The notes: a model not told the origin generated them from the sequence alone. Shown: positions 51,656-61,423, numbered from the stretch's first letter. The stretch is 64,000 nucleotides of DNA from Thioalkalivibrio sp. ALJT (GCF_000381825.1 NZ_KB907130.1:44266-108265); one strand, 5' to 3'. Made by a program: numbers and translations.

Positions 51656-52561
51656 TTATCGATCCGGGCGACGCAATCGCGCGCGTTCCAGTTTCTCGCA
51701 CATCAGGGCGGTCCCTTCGGCAATGCGCGGCGTGTGCCGTTGCAGTAGCGAAGGGGCAATGAAGAACAGGTTGTCGCGCTGGACGGCCGTCAGGTCCTCC
51801 CAGCGTTCCCAGGCGCGTACCCAGTCGGGCCGGTCCTCGCCCATGCCGCCACCGATGATGACCTCGGGGTCCGCTTCGATCACCGCCTCGCGATCCATGC
51901 GCGGGACCAGTCGGTCGAGGTGACCGAAGACGTTGTCGCCGCCGCAGACCTCGATTGCCTCGGCGATCAGGTGCTGGTCGTTGATGGTCATCAGCGGCTG
52001 TTCCCAGACCTGATAGAACACCCGGACCGGGGGCCGGTGGGCGTACTCGTCGCGCAGGGCCTCGATACGGTCAAGGAAATCCTGTGCGGCGGCATCGCCC
52101 GCGGCTGCGGTACCTGCCAGGCGGGCGATGCGCCGCATGCTGGAGGCGACGCCCTCGAAGCGTCGCGGCTCCGAGACATAGACCGGGATGCCGAGATCGC
52201 GCAGGCGTTCGATCTGGCTGCCGGCGTTGCCGCTGCGCCAGGCAATGATCAGGTCCGGCTCCAGTTTCAGCACGCGTTCCAGGTCGATGCGGCTGTAGCC
52301 GCCGACCCGGGGGAGGTCGGCGGCCTCTGGCGGGTAGTCGCTGTATTGAGTGGCCCCAACCAGGCGATCGCCCGCGCCGACGGCGTACACGACTTCGGTG
52401 ATGTGCGGGGCCAGGCTGACGATGCGCTGGGCGGGCTGGTCGAGGCGCAGCTCGTGGCCGCCATCGTCCTCCACCGTCACGGGCGAAGCCGCGGCCATCA
52501 TGGGAACAAGTAGTGCCAGTAAGCTGCCGGCTAGGGTGAAGGTTCGGCTTTTTTTGATCAT
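51656..52561 (-). CDS. btuF: Periplasmic cobalamin-binding protein BtuF
   Basis: Class III binding protein that delivers B12 or cobinamide to BtuCD. A signal peptide is present (FTLAGSLLALLVPMMAAA). Two lobes linked by a helix follow, with RIVSLAPHITEVVYAVGAGDR, the YSDYPPEA loop and VFYQVWEQPLMTINDQHLIAEAIEVCGG, all as in BtuF. The 301-residue length is slightly above E. coli (266). The operon runs btuF-btuC-btuD-unknown. Its leader, shared divergently with bluB, has palindromes but no recognisable B12 riboswitch on this strand. Confidence 0.9.
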   Translation of the reverse strand: MIKKSRTFTLAGSLLALLVPMMAAASPVTVEDDGGHELRLDQPAQRIVSLAPHITEVVYAVGAGDRLVGATQYSDYPPEAADLPRVGGYSRIDLERVLKLEPDLIIAWRSGNAGSQIERLRDLGIPVYVSEPRRFEGVASSMRRIARLAGTAAAGDAAAQDFLDRIEALRDEYAHRPPVRVFYQVWEQPLMTINDQHLIAEAIEVCGGDNVFGHLDRLVPRMDREAVIEADPEVIIGGGMGEDRPDWVRAWERWEDLTAVQRDNLFFIAPSLLQRHTPRIAEGTALMCEKLERARLRRPDR

Positions 52562-52904
52562 TGAAATCCGTTAGTTAGGAGATATTCTTAAGGTCAAGGC
52601 GCGAAATTGTTGGGCGCCAGATCATCGGCGATGATAGCAGCCGATCACAAGGGCCTACGCGTAGGCCTGGTGGCCAATGCAGCCATATCGGCGTATCCTT
52701 ATATGCCCGCTTGTCCGATGCCGCGCAAAGATTTGCGGGATTCAAGCGAACACCGATCCATCGGCACAGCCGCGTGGCGCCGCGGTGTTTCCGCGACCGG
52801 GCGGCCCGGAAACACCGAATGGTTTGATCCGGGTTTTCTTGCGCCCGAGGTCTACTTGCACACGGGATGATGGTTTTGCATCACACGATGCTGGATGCGG
52901 CGGT
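52562..52904. promoter_or_regulatory. btuF side of the divergent B12 control region
   Basis: No convincing gene here. It contains ATCATCGGCGATGAT (52621-52635), a perfect 16-bp palindrome GGCCTACGCGTAGGCC (52652-52667), and the hairpin listed separately at 52783. These could be protein operators or RNA stems in the btuF leader. Confidence 0.35.
52783..52817. promoter_or_regulatory. Perfect 11-bp hairpin in the B12 control region
   Basis: CGGTGTTTCCG (52783-52793) and CGGAAACACCG (52807-52817) are exact inverted repeats around a 13-base loop. On plus, GGGTTTTC follows about 20 bases later, too far for a standard intrinsic terminator. Confidence 0.5.
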
Positions 52905-53020
52905 CGTGCATGCCCCGGTGCTGACACGATTGTTATGGATCGGGAAGCGGGTAGAGGGTCGGCGCCGCCCCGCAGGCGCACCGGCCCGGAACCCCGGCCT
53001 GCCAGCCAGACCATGGTGAG
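52905..53020 (+). promoter_or_regulatory. Candidate cobalamin riboswitch upstream of bluB
   Basis: Several conserved parts of the B12 riboswitch appear in order on plus: CCGGTGC (52914-52922), GGATCGGGAAGCGGGTAGAG (about 52937-52956), GGCGCCGCCCCGCAGG (52961-52976, compare the usual GCTGCCCCCGCAA) and CCGGAACCCCGGCCTGCCAG then CC (52986-53007), resembling the B12 box. The GGGTCGG linker and some positions deviate, so this is a degenerate match. It would control bluB and the following cob genes about 220 bases downstream. A covariance search with the Rfam cobalamin model would settle it. Confidence 0.5.
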
Positions 53021-53241
53021 TAGGTACTGCGCGGTAAACTGTCCGCCGATCTGGCGGTGTCGTGGTGCGCGCGCCCGGAGACGATTCTGGAGACGGCAAC
53101 GCGGGTCCATGAATGCGGATCGGCGTCGCCCTGAAAAACCTGCGACGGTGCAGTGGGTGCCGGTTGGCTGGACGTTTGCCGCTCGGGCATACGGACAGCG
53201 GCCGGTTGCTATGTTGCGCGATCGCCCCGACGGAAGTCCGC

Positions 53242-53943
53242 ATGTCCTCCGACACCCCTGCTCGTACACCCCATGCCTTTGTCGCGGATGCACGCAAGGC
53301 GATCTATCGCGTGATCGCCGAACGCCGCGATATGCGGCATTTCCGCCCCGAACCGGTGGACCCGGCGGTTTTGCGGCGGTTACTCGAGGCGGCGCACCAG
53401 GCCCCGAGTGTGGGTTACATGCAGCCGTGGCGGTTCCTGCGCATCACCGCTCCCGCCTTGCGCGAGCGCCTGCATGGTCATGTGGCCGCGGAGCAGGAAC
53501 GTACCGCACAGGCCTGTGGCGAGCGCGCGGCCGAAGTGCAGCGGCTGAAGCTGGAGGGTATTCGTGATGCCGGCGAAGTGCTGGTAGTCGCGCTGACCGA
53601 TCGGCGTGAACGCTACGTGCTGGGGCGACGAACCTTGCCGGAAATGGATCTGTGCTCGGCCGCCTGTGCGATCCAGAACCTGTGGCTGGCCGCGCGGGCC
53701 GAGGGGCTTGGCATGGGCTGGGTGTCGCTGTTCGACCCGGAGTGGCTGGCAACAGCGCTGGAGATGCCTGCCGGGGCAAGTCCGATCGCGATCCTCTGCC
53801 TGGGGCATGTGGACGGCTTCTACGAACGCCCGATGCTGGAGCAGGCGGGCTGGGATGAGCGCCGATCGCTGGACGAACTGATTTTCGAAGACCGCTGGGG
53901 CAGTAGCGGTGACACGCTAAAGGGAGAACAGAAGGGTGAATGA
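53242..53943 (+). CDS. bluB: 5,6-dimethylbenzimidazole synthase BluB
   Basis: Flavin-destroying nitroreductase-fold enzyme that turns reduced FMN and oxygen into dimethylbenzimidazole, the lower ligand of B12. [44 protein letters not shown] motifs ([19 protein letters not shown]), and the C-terminal [17 protein letters not shown] are characteristic of BluB rather than other nitroreductases. From the ATG at MSSDTPART it has 233 residues; GGAAG lies upstream. It starts the cob operon and overlaps cbiB by eight bases. An oxygen-dependent lower-ligand pathway fits an aerobic or microaerobic cell. Confidence 0.95.
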   Translation: MSSDTPARTPHAFVADARKAIYRVIAERRDMRHFRPEPVDPAVLRRLLEAAHQAPSVGYMQPWRFLRITAPALRERLHGHVAAEQERTAQACGERAAEVQRLKLEGIRDAGEVLVVALTDRRERYVLGRRTLPEMDLCSAACAIQNLWLAARAEGLGMGWVSLFDPEWLATALEMPAGASPIAILCLGHVDGFYERPMLEQAGWDERRSLDELIFEDRWGSSGDTLKGEQKGE

Positions 53944-54850
53944 TCCGATACTGATCGCGTTTCTCACGCTCGTTGGGGCGCTGGTAGTGGATCGCATGTT
54001 CGGGGACCCGAAGCGCTGGCACCCGCTGGCCGGTTTCGGCCTGCTGGTCCAGCGCATGGAGCGGCGCTTCTATCACGATGGCCGGGTCCGCGGCGCAATG
54101 CTGCTGGCCGCACTGGTCGTGCCCGGCGTGTTGGTCACGCTCTGGTTGCAGCAACTGTTGCCGGTCTGGCTGGTGGGGCTGATCGTGCTGACGCTGGCGC
54201 TGGGCTGGCGCAGTCTGGACGAGCACGCCGAACGCGTCGCGCGCGCACTGGAGATCGACGATCTGGGCCAGGCGCAGCAGGAAGTGCAGAAGCTGGTCAG
54301 CCGCGACAGCGAGGCCCTGGATACGAGGGGCGTCAGCGGCGCGACAGTCGAGTCCGTGCTGGAGAATGGTAATGATGCCCTGTTCGGCACTATTTTCTGG
54401 TTCCTGGTGGCCGGCGCGCCCGGCGTGGTGCTGTATCGCCTGGTGAATACGCTGGATGCCATGTGGGGCTACCGCAACGCGCGTTACTCGCGCTTCGGGT
54501 GGGCGGCTGCGCGGCTGGATGACCTGTTGAACTGGGTCCCGGCGCGCCTGACCGCACTGGCGTACGCTCTGGCCGGACGTACCCGCGATGCCTTGCAGTG
54601 CTGGCGCGAGCAGGCCCCGGCCTGGAAGAGCCCCAATGCCGGTTCCGTGATGGCCGCCGGAGCGGGGGCCCTGGGACTGGTGCTGGGTGGTACCGGTCAG
54701 TATCAGGGCGAACCCCAGTGGCGGCCGCGGCTGGGCATGGGGGCGATGCCGGATGCCGCCGGCATTCGTGCGGCGATGGGGCTGGTAGACCGGGCGCTGT
54801 CGTTGTGGATGGGTGCGATCGTGGTCGGGGTCAGCATTGCGATCCTGTGA
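53936..54850 (+). CDS. cbiB: Adenosylcobinamide-phosphate synthase CbiB
   Basis: Integral membrane enzyme that attaches aminopropanol phosphate to adenosylcobyric acid. The N-terminal [18 protein letters not shown] motif, [29 protein letters not shown] core ([16 protein letters not shown]) and [16 protein letters not shown] are diagnostic, with several membrane segments. It starts at GTG (53936) overlapping bluB; AGGGAG precedes it. The 304 residues are usual. The following decarboxylase gene starts inside its 3' end. Confidence 0.95.
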   Translation: MNDPILIAFLTLVGALVVDRMFGDPKRWHPLAGFGLLVQRMERRFYHDGRVRGAMLLAALVVPGVLVTLWLQQLLPVWLVGLIVLTLALGWRSLDEHAERVARALEIDDLGQAQQEVQKLVSRDSEALDTRGVSGATVESVLENGNDALFGTIFWFLVAGAPGVVLYRLVNTLDAMWGYRNARYSRFGWAAARLDDLLNWVPARLTALAYALAGRTRDALQCWREQAPAWKSPNAGSVMAAGAGALGLVLGGTGQYQGEPQWRPRLGMGAMPDAAGIRAAMGLVDRALSLWMGAIVVGVSIAIL

Positions 54851-55901
54851 CCCGCCGGCTGCCGCTGCAGAGGTAGCCGGGGCCGCGCTGACCCAGGTCC
54901 ATGGCGGCGGCCTGCGCGCGGCGGCCAGGCATTACGGGATCGCGCCGGAACACTGGCTGGACCTGTCAACCGGCATCAACCCAAACGGCTACCCGCTGGG
55001 CTTGCCCCCGGCGGTGGTCTGGGCGCGTCTGCCGGAGTCGGATGACGGTCTGGAGGCGGCTGCGGCGCGCTATTACGGCTGCGAGGGGTTGTTGCCGCTG
55101 CCCGGCTCGCAGGCAGCCATCCAGCTGCTGCCACAATTGCGTCCGGTGGCCGCCCGGGTCGGGATCCTGGCACCCAGCTACAACGAGCATGCGCGGGGCT
55201 GGCGCCTGGCCGGGCACCGGGTCGAGGCGCTCCCGGCGCTTGGTGAAGGGGTGCAGGCCGCGATCGAGGCGCGTCTGCCGCATCTGGATGTGCTGGTGCT
55301 GGTCAACCCTAACAACCCGACCGGACTGCGCGTGCCCGTGGAGACGCTGCTGCGCTGGCACCAGCAGCTCGTGGGTCGCGGCGGCTGGCTGGTGGTGGAC
55401 GAGGCCTTCATGGACACGGTGCCCGAGCATAGTGTGCTGACGGCGACCCCGGATTCGGGCCCGGGACCGGGGTTGCTGGTGTTGCGATCGCTGGGCAAGT
55501 TCTTCGGGCTGGCCGGGGCGCGGGTCGGGTTCCTGTCGGCAGAACCGGCGCTGCGGGCGGCGCTGGCGGAGCGGCTGGGCCCGTGGGCGCTGTCCGGCCC
55601 GGCGCGCTGGGCCGCCACGCGCGCACTGGAGGATCGCGCCTGGCAGGAGCAGACCCGCGCGACCCTGACACTGGCAGGTGCGCGCCTCGAGCAGCTACTG
55701 CGGCGCTGCGGGATAACGACTGCGGGGGGGGCTGCACTGTTTCGCTGGGTACGGCGCGAGGATGCGGTCGTGCTTCAGGATGCGCTCGCGCGACAGGCCA
55801 TCCTGGTGCGTCGTTTCGACGACCCCGCCAGCCTGCGTTTCGGGCTGCCGGGCGACGAGGCTCAGTGGCACCGTCTGGAACAGGCACTGGAGGCGTTGTG
55901 A
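54813..55901 (+). CDS. cobD: Threonine-phosphate decarboxylase (CobD; CobC in Pseudomonas naming)
   Basis: PLP enzyme of aminotransferase fold I that makes (R)-1-amino-2-propanol phosphate from threonine phosphate for CbiB. The motifs [46 protein letters not shown] and the PLP lysine in [19 protein letters not shown] are clear. The family begins near HGGGLRAAA, but no ATG, GTG or TTG lies close to it in frame. The nearest is GTG at 54813, 38 bases inside cbiB, giving about 30 extra residues; the true start is therefore uncertain (possibly CTG). Confidence 0.92.
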   Translation: MRSWSGSALRSCDPPAAAAEVAGAALTQVHGGGLRAAARHYGIAPEHWLDLSTGINPNGYPLGLPPAVVWARLPESDDGLEAAAARYYGCEGLLPLPGSQAAIQLLPQLRPVAARVGILAPSYNEHARGWRLAGHRVEALPALGEGVQAAIEARLPHLDVLVLVNPNNPTGLRVPVETLLRWHQQLVGRGGWLVVDEAFMDTVPEHSVLTATPDSGPGPGLLVLRSLGKFFGLAGARVGFLSAEPALRAALAERLGPWALSGPARWAATRALEDRAWQEQTRATLTLAGARLEQLLRRCGITTAGGAALFRWVRREDAVVLQDALARQAILVRRFDDPASLRFGLPGDEAQWHRLEQALEAL

Positions 55902-57388
55902 ACGCTACGACGCTGATGGTGCAGGGGACCACCTCGGATGCCGGCAAGAGCGTGCTCGTGGCCGGGCTCGCGCGCGTGCTGCATCGGCGCGGGCGGCGTG
56001 TGGCACCGTTCAAGCCACAGAACATGGCGCTGAACAGCGCGGTCACCGTGGACGGTGGCGAGATCGGTCGTGCCCAGGCGCTGCAGGCGGCGGCCTGCGG
56101 CCTGGAGCCGCATACGGACTTCAATCCGGTGCTGCTCAAGCCCAGCTCGGATCAGGGCGCGCAGGTCATCATCAATGGTCGCGCGGCGGCGCAGATGGAT
56201 GCGCGTGCCTACCACGACTACAAGCCGGCGGCGTTTGCGGCGGTGCGGGCGGCGCATGCGCGGCTGTGCGCCCGCTTCGAGCATGTGCTGGTGGAAGGCG
56301 CCGGCTCGCCGGCGGAGATCAACCTGCGCGCGGGGGATATCGCGAACATGGGTTTTGCCGAGGCGGTGGACTGCCCGGTGATCCTGGTTGCGGATATCGA
56401 CCGCGGCGGGGTGTTCGCCCATCTGGTCGGCACCCTGGCGCTGCTGAGCGCAAGCGAGCGCGCCCGAGTGCGCGGCTTCGTGATCAATCGTTTCCGTGGC
56501 GACGTGGCCCTGCTGCAGTCTGGGCTGGACTGGCTGGAACAGGAGACCGGCAAGCCGGTGCTCGGCGTGATTCCGTACCTGCACGGGCTTTATCTGGATG
56601 CCGAGGATGCCCTGCCGCGCGAGGCAGTGCCGGAGAAGGCTACGGATGCGCTGAAGGTGGTCGTGCCGGCCCTGCCGCGTATCTCCAACCATACCGATTT
56701 CGACCCGCTGCGCCTGCACCCGGCGGTGGATCTGCGTTTTGTCGGGCCTGGCGAGTCGTTACAGCCGGCGGATCTGGTGATCCTGCCGGGGTCCAAGGCG
56801 GTGCGCAGTGACCTGGCCTGGCTGCGCGCGCAGGGCTGGGACGCCGCGCTGGAGCGGCATGTGCGCTACGGTGGCCGGGTGCTGGGGATCTGCGGCGGCT
56901 TCCAGATGCTGGGCCGAGCCGTGCACGACCCGGACGGAGTGGAGGGTTCCGCGGGTTCGACCGCGGGTCTGGGTCTGCTGGAGGTGGAAACGACCCTGGC
57001 CGCGGAGAAGCGTCTGGCGCGGGTCCAGGGGCGCCAGGTGCTGGACGACTCGGTGGCGGTGTCCGGCTACGAGATCCACGCCGGGGTGACCCGCGGGGAC
57101 GGACTGCAGCGGCCACTGCTGCAGCTCGAGCACGGGCCGGACGGCGCGCGCAGCGAAGACGATGCGGTGATCGGCAGCTACCTGCACGGGATGCTGGACC
57201 AGGCCGGGGCACTGGCCACGATCCTGGAATGGGCGGGCCTCGCACCGGGACAGACGCAGACTGAGGACCTGGACGCTACACGTAAGCGTGGTCTGGAACG
57301 CCTGGCCGACACGCTGGAGGAATACCTGGACATGGAGCGAATCCAACGCCTGCTGCAGCCGGGTGGAACGGGGAAGGGCACCGGATGA
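55898..57388 (+). CDS. cobQ: Adenosylcobyric acid synthase (CobQ/CbiP)
   Basis: Glutamine-dependent enzyme that amidates four carboxyl groups of adenosylcobyrinic a,c-diamide. An N-terminal P-loop dethiobiotin-synthetase-like domain ([33 protein letters not shown]) is followed by a class I-like glutaminase domain with the nucleophile in [13 protein letters not shown] and GYEIHAG. The GTG at 55898 overlaps the upstream stop (GTGA) and gives 496 residues. cobU starts in its stop. The earlier corrin ring genes are not in this window. Confidence 0.96.
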   Translation: MNATTLMVQGTTSDAGKSVLVAGLARVLHRRGRRVAPFKPQNMALNSAVTVDGGEIGRAQALQAAACGLEPHTDFNPVLLKPSSDQGAQVIINGRAAAQMDARAYHDYKPAAFAAVRAAHARLCARFEHVLVEGAGSPAEINLRAGDIANMGFAEAVDCPVILVADIDRGGVFAHLVGTLALLSASERARVRGFVINRFRGDVALLQSGLDWLEQETGKPVLGVIPYLHGLYLDAEDALPREAVPEKATDALKVVVPALPRISNHTDFDPLRLHPAVDLRFVGPGESLQPADLVILPGSKAVRSDLAWLRAQGWDAALERHVRYGGRVLGICGGFQMLGRAVHDPDGVEGSAGSTAGLGLLEVETTLAAEKRLARVQGRQVLDDSVAVSGYEIHAGVTRGDGLQRPLLQLEHGPDGARSEDDAVIGSYLHGMLDQAGALATILEWAGLAPGQTQTEDLDATRKRGLERLADTLEEYLDMERIQRLLQPGGTGKGTG

Positions 57389-57906
57389 AGACGCTGATCC
57401 TGGGGGGCGTGCGCTCGGGCAAGAGTCGGCTGGCGGAACGTCTGGCCGCCAGCTCCGACCGGCCGGTCACCTACGTGGCCACGGCCCGCGCCGACGACGC
57501 CGAGATGGCGCGCCGGATCGAGCGGCACCGCGCGGACCGTCCGGCCGACTGGGGGCTGATCGAGGCGGGCACCGATCTGGCTGCGCAGATGGAACGGGCC
57601 GCGGCGCCAGGCCGCTGTCTCCTGGTGGATTGCCTGACGCTGTGGCTCACCCAGCTTCTGTGCAGCGAAGACGAGCCACGGATCGAACGCGAGCGCGAGG
57701 CGCTACTGGAGACATTGCCGGCGCTTCCGGGAACGCTGATCCTGGTCAGCAACGAGACCGGGCTGGGGATTACCCCGATCGATCCCCTGTCGCGCCGCTT
57801 CGCCGACGAGGCCGGCTGGCTGCACCAGCGCCTGGCCCCGAAGATGGATCGCGTCGTGCTCACTGTCGCCGGCCTCCCGCACATCCTGAAAGGCGAACCG
57901 CTGTGA
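57385..57906 (+). CDS. cobU: Adenosylcobinamide kinase/guanylyltransferase CobU
   Basis: Bifunctional enzyme that phosphorylates adenosylcobinamide and transfers GMP to give AdoCbi-GDP. It has the P-loop [14 protein letters not shown], the [21 protein letters not shown] stretch with the GMP-accepting histidine, and the [12 protein letters not shown]alker B region with [11 protein letters not shown]. The length of 173 is usual. ATGA overlap with cobQ. A 7-bp GC hairpin follows the stop at 57919-57935 without a T-tract, and the next gene starts only at 58053. Confidence 0.97.
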   Translation: MKTLILGGVRSGKSRLAERLAASSDRPVTYVATARADDAEMARRIERHRADRPADWGLIEAGTDLAAQMERAAAPGRCLLVDCLTLWLTQLLCSEDEPRIEREREALLETLPALPGTLILVSNETGLGITPIDPLSRRFADEAGWLHQRLAPKMDRVVLTVAGLPHILKGEPL

Positions 57907-57918
57907 AAGCCCGGCTCT

Positions 57919-57935
57919 CGGCCGCGCTGCGGCCG
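57919..57935 (+). promoter_or_regulatory. GC hairpin after cobU
   Basis: CGGCCGC (57919-57925) and GCGGCCG (57929-57935) form a 7-bp stem with a GCT loop and no following T-run. A stability stem or a Rho-related pause is possible. Confidence 0.35.
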
Positions 57936-58052
57936 GGATGAAGATCGGCGGTCGGGATGACAGTGCGAAGGGGCTGTGGTGTGGAAGAGGGCAGGTGGGT
58001 GGCCCGGGCTGGCGACACGGGGGAGTTTGCAGGTGCAGAGCGAGGAGGGGAT

Positions 58053-59114
58053 GTGACCGAGGATTGTGACTGGCTGCAGGTGCCACCGGCGCCACTGGAT
58101 GCGGACGCCGGCCGCGCGGCGGCGGAGCGGCAGGGCCAGCTGACCAAGCCGCCGGGTGCGCTCGGGCGGCTGGAGGGCGTGGCGGAACGACTGGCCGCAA
58201 TGCAGGGCCGCACTTGCCCGGCCATCGAACGGATCCAGATCGCGGTGTTTGCCGGTGATCACGGGGTCGTGGAGGAAGGCATCTCGCGCTTTCCGCAGTC
58301 GGTGACGGCTCAGATGCTGGCGAACTTCGCCTCCGGTGGTGCGGCGATTGCGGTGCTGGCGGGGGAGCTGGGCGCGGAGCTGGAGGTGATCAATCTGGGC
58401 ACGGCACACGCGGTGCCCGGGGCTGCCTCCATCCGGGAGGTTGCGCTGGGCCCGGGTACGGCCAACCTCGCACGTGAGGCCGCAATGACGCCGGGGCAGC
58501 TGGAACAGGCCCTGAACGTGGGGCGCCAGTGCGCGGAACGCGCCCGGCGCGGCGGCGCGCAGTTGTTCATCGGTGGGGAGATGGGGATCGGCAATACCAC
58601 GGCGGCAGCCGCCCTGGCCTGTTCCATCCTGGAACGCCCGGCGGTTGAACTGGCCGGGCCCGGTACGGGGCTGGATGCACCAGGCGTGCAACACAAGGCC
58701 GCGGTAATCGAACATGCACTGGCGCTGCACGCCGGAGTAAGGGGCGACGCCCTGGGCAGCCTGGGCGCGCTGGGCGGTTTCGAGATCGCAGGGCTTGCGG
58801 GGAGCTATATCGCGGCGGCGCAGATCGGGCTTCCGGTGCTGGTGGATGGCTTCATCAGCACTGCCGCGGCGCTGGTGGCTACGCGGCTGTGCCCGGGTGC
58901 CGAACAATGGTTCTTCTACGGGCATGCCTCGGCGGAACCGGGGCATGCGCGGCTGCTGGAGGCGCTGGCGGCCGAGCCTCTGCTGGGCCTGGAGATGCGC
59001 CTGGGCGAGGGCAGCGGCGCGGCGATGGCCGTGCCGCTGTTACGCCTGGCCTGTCAGCTGCATGCCGGCATGGCGACCTTTGCCGAGGCCGGCGTGTCCG
59101 GTGAGGTCGGGTAA
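58053..59114 (+). CDS. cobT: Nicotinate-nucleotide--dimethylbenzimidazole phosphoribosyltransferase CobT
   Basis: Activates dimethylbenzimidazole to alpha-ribazole phosphate. The motifs [44 protein letters not shown] and the C-terminal catalytic glutamate in [15 protein letters not shown] are present. GTG at 58053 has AGGAGG just upstream and gives 353 residues, matching the family; the frame is open for 32 more codons upstream but these show no similarity. Together with bluB this shows that the cell makes and activates its own lower ligand. Confidence 0.95.
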   Translation: MTEDCDWLQVPPAPLDADAGRAAAERQGQLTKPPGALGRLEGVAERLAAMQGRTCPAIERIQIAVFAGDHGVVEEGISRFPQSVTAQMLANFASGGAAIAVLAGELGAELEVINLGTAHAVPGAASIREVALGPGTANLAREAAMTPGQLEQALNVGRQCAERARRGGAQLFIGGEMGIGNTTAAAALACSILERPAVELAGPGTGLDAPGVQHKAAVIEHALALHAGVRGDALGSLGALGGFEIAGLAGSYIAAAQIGLPVLVDGFISTAAALVATRLCPGAEQWFFYGHASAEPGHARLLEALAAEPLLGLEMRLGEGSGAAMAVPLLRLACQLHAGMATFAEAGVSGEVG

Positions 59115-59119
59115 ACGGC

Positions 59120-59665
59120 ATGGCACGCATCGGCCTGCTGCGCCACGGCGAGACCACGGGGAGCGGCTTTCGCGGTAGCGGCTGCGATGACCCGCTGACC
59201 GTAGCGGGTGAACAGGCGATGCGGGCAGCGTTTGCCGACTCCGGTCCGTGGGACCGCATCGTGACCTCTCCGTTGCAGCGGTGCCGGCGCCCTGCTGAAC
59301 GCTTTGCGCAGGTTGCCGGACTGCCGCTGCAGAGCGAACCCCGGTTCCGGGAGCTGCACTTTGGTGACTGGGAAGGGCGGACGGCGGAGCAGATCATGCA
59401 GCAGGACGCGGATGCCCTGGGGCGCTTCTGGCAGGACCCGTTCGGTTGTCCGCCCCCGAACGGTGAGGATCTGGCCCGTTTTCGCGACCGGGTACTGGAG
59501 GGCTGGGCGCGGCGCGTGGTCACGCCGGGGGACCGGGTGCTGGTGGTCACGCACGGCGGCGTGATCCGGCTGCTGCGTGCGCATCTTGAGGGCCAGCCGC
59601 TGGAGCAGTTGCTCGCGATCGAGGCCCCGCTGGCCTCGCTTCATGTGGTGGAAGTGGCAGGATGA
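59120..59665 (+). CDS. cobC: Alpha-ribazole phosphatase (histidine phosphatase)
   Basis: Histidine-phosphatase family enzyme that removes phosphate from alpha-ribazole phosphate (or from cobalamin phosphate). The catalytic RHGE (GLLRHGETTGSGF), SPLQRCRRPAERF with the phosphate arginine, FGDWEGRTAEQI and VVTHGGVIRLL with the second histidine are complete. 181 residues. Five bases after cobT and before cobS, so the role in nucleotide-loop assembly is well supported by context. Confidence 0.92.
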   Translation: MARIGLLRHGETTGSGFRGSGCDDPLTVAGEQAMRAAFADSGPWDRIVTSPLQRCRRPAERFAQVAGLPLQSEPRFRELHFGDWEGRTAEQIMQQDADALGRFWQDPFGCPPPNGEDLARFRDRVLEGWARRVVTPGDRVLVVTHGGVIRLLRAHLEGQPLEQLLAIEAPLASLHVVEVAG

Positions 59666-59840
59666 AATTCCGAAACCCCCGATGGTTGCAGGCGGTGGGG
59701 GTGTGCGGGCCGGTAAAGCTCGTGGTGATTCCGGGCGCTGGCGGAGGCTTCGTGTGCAGGCACGCTCCTGCAGGGGGAATGCGAAGGGCGTTGGGGCCGG
59801 GCGGTGGCGTGCAATGGAAGATCGAGCCGGGGGGTGTGGT
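59666..59840 (+). other. Spacer between cobC and cobS with a REP-like unit
   Basis: A 175-base gap in an otherwise compact operon. It contains CTTCGTGTGCAGGCACGCTC then CTGCAGGGGG (59748-59777), which aligns with the REP unit at 48129 (CTTCG...CTCC..CAGGGGG) but has different, still complementary, stem bases. The rest shows no gene. Confidence 0.5.
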
Positions 59841-60614
59841 GTGAACGCGATACTGGCGCCTGTGTGGCTGGCGGTGCAGTTTCTGACGCGATTGCCGACG
59901 CCGGCACTGGAACCACAACCGGGGGATCTCGGGCGTTCGTTGCTGGCGTATCCGCTGGTCGGACTGGTTCTGGGACTGCTTCTGGCGCTGGCGGGCATGA
60001 CGCTGACGGCGATCCCCGGTGCGCCACCCCCGCTGGTGGCGGCGCTGCTACTGGCGCTCTGGGTGGGTCTTACCGGTGCGCTGCATCTGGACGGGCTGGC
60101 CGATACGGTAGATGCCCGGGTCGGCAGTCACCGCGACCCGGAACGCGCCCGCGCCATCATGAAGGACCCCGCCAGCGGGCCAATGGCGGTCGCGGCGCTC
60201 ATCCTCGTGTTGCTGGTCAAGTTCGCGGCCCTGGTGGCCGTGGTGGAGGCCGGTGCGTGGATCGTCGTGCTGCTGGTGATTGTGGTGGCTCGCCTGGTGC
60301 CCCCGGTGCTGTTTCTGACGATGCCCTACGTGAACCCGACAGGGCTGGGCGCGGAGATGGCGCAGCACCTGCCTCGCAGGGCTGCCACGGGCGTGATTGG
60401 CAGCGTGACCTTGCTGCTGCTGGCGCTGGGGTTGGTGTCCGGACTGTGGGGCGTGATTCCGGCCCTGCTCGCCACCGCGCTGCTCGTCTGGGGCGCCACC
60501 CGCGCCCTGAAAGACTGGCTGGGCGGCTTCACTGGCGACACCGCCGGGGCCACGCTGGAACTGGCGGAGACCTGCGTGCTGGTGATCCTGGTGTTGACGC
60601 TCGGCCCGTATTAG
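59841..60614 (+). CDS. cobS: Adenosylcobinamide-GDP ribazoletransferase CobS
   Basis: Integral membrane cobalamin synthase that joins alpha-ribazole to AdoCbi-GDP. The N-terminal LAVQFLTRLPTPA, GALHLDGLADTVDA and the SHRDPERARAIMKDPASGPM motif are diagnostic, followed by several hydrophobic helices and GGFTGDTAGATLELAE. GTG at 59841 gives 257 residues with GGGGGG upstream; longer frames overlap cobC without similarity. It closes the cob operon. Confidence 0.95.
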   Translation: MNAILAPVWLAVQFLTRLPTPALEPQPGDLGRSLLAYPLVGLVLGLLLALAGMTLTAIPGAPPPLVAALLLALWVGLTGALHLDGLADTVDARVGSHRDPERARAIMKDPASGPMAVAALILVLLVKFAALVAVVEAGAWIVVLLVIVVARLVPPVLFLTMPYVNPTGLGAEMAQHLPRRAATGVIGSVTLLLLALGLVSGLWGVIPALLATALLVWGATRALKDWLGGFTGDTAGATLELAETCVLVILVLTLGPY

Positions 60615-60796
60615 GACACCCATGATGTGATGATGCACGCACGTCTGGCCTGATCGGAGGGGCCGAGGCCGGCCCCGGCAAACGCATTGCGTAGCACACA
60701 CCACCTTCATCGCGATCTGGCAGAGCCGTATTGGTACCAACCGGGCGGGTGCCGGCTTGTCATGGAATGGTCATGTCTTTGCCACATACTCCAGCC
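60615..60796 (+). other. Spacer after cobS
   Basis: About 180 bases. GAGGGGCCGAGGCCGGCCCC (60657-60676) contains a small GC dyad (GGGGCC...GGCCCC) that could end the cob transcript, without a T-run. No promoter with two good boxes was seen before the Yip1-like gene. Confidence 0.3.
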
Positions 60797-61423
60797 ATGA
60801 CCGTGATGACTCCATTCAATCCCGTGCGCTGGACGCTGCGCACGTTCCTGAATCCACTGGCCGCGGTGCGCGCGGCCGGGGCGCTGGACTCGGTGCCGCC
60901 GTGGTGGCAAACCTTCCTGCGGCTGGCGTTTCCGGTGTTGCTGGCCAGCGTGATTATCAGTCAGTGGCTCTACCAGATAATCCCTGCCGGTTTGCCGCCC
61001 GAGGCGATGCCGAACGCCTGGGGTTTCGGGCTTTACAGCGTGCTGGCCATGAGCGTGGGCACCCTGGGGCTGGCCTGGTCCGCGCATTACCTGTCGGAGT
61101 TGTTTCAGGGCCGGGGGGACCCCGACCGGGCCATGCTTGCGGTGAGTATCGGATTGTTGCCGGCCTGGGTCGGCAAGGTGGCGGCCGCTTTCCCGTGGCC
61201 CTGGGGCAACAGCATCGGGCTGGCGCTGATCTTCTACAGCCTGTGGCTCCTGTACTGGTCGCTGCGCGGCATCCTCGGGCTCAAACGGGGCAACCGCATC
61301 GGCCTGTTCGTGGCCACCATCTTTTGCGGGGCCTTCATCACCCTGATCTTTGGCTGGGCGCTGATGGACCTGATCCCCGGTGCCACCCCCGAGCATCGCA
61401 TCGGCACCACCTGGCTGATCTAG
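60797..61423 (+). CDS. Yip1-family membrane protein
   Basis: A 208-residue integral membrane protein with about five helices: LAFPVLLASVIISQWLYQ, AWGFGLYSVLAMSVGTLGLAW, a segment around AMLAVSIGLLPAWVGKVAA, IGLALIFYSLWLLYWSL and LFVATIFCGAFITLIFGWAL. It ends in IGTTWLI. The pattern fits the Yip1/YIPF family, whose bacterial function is unknown. I use the ATG giving MTVMTPFNP; ATGs ten codons earlier or three later are possible. It does not look functionally tied to the cob genes. Confidence 0.75.
   Translation: MTVMTPFNPVRWTLRTFLNPLAAVRAAGALDSVPPWWQTFLRLAFPVLLASVIISQWLYQIIPAGLPPEAMPNAWGFGLYSVLAMSVGTLGLAWSAHYLSELFQGRGDPDRAMLAVSIGLLPAWVGKVAAAFPWPWGNSIGLALIFYSLWLLYWSLRGILGLKRGNRIGLFVATIFCGAFITLIFGWALMDLIPGATPEHRIGTTWLI

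Noticed and set aside
52562..52760. A second cobalamin riboswitch on minus in the btuF leader
   Set aside because: Reading the reverse strand gave no run resembling the GCTGCCCCCGCAA core or a B12 box.
52607..52870. Small open frame of 87 codons in the B12 control region
   Set aside because: No Shine-Dalgarno, crosses palindromes and hairpins, and its translation shows no conserved pattern.
53242..53943. General nitroreductase (NfsB-like)
   Set aside because: The RRDMRHF and [12 protein letters not shown] motifs and the cob gene context fit BluB better.
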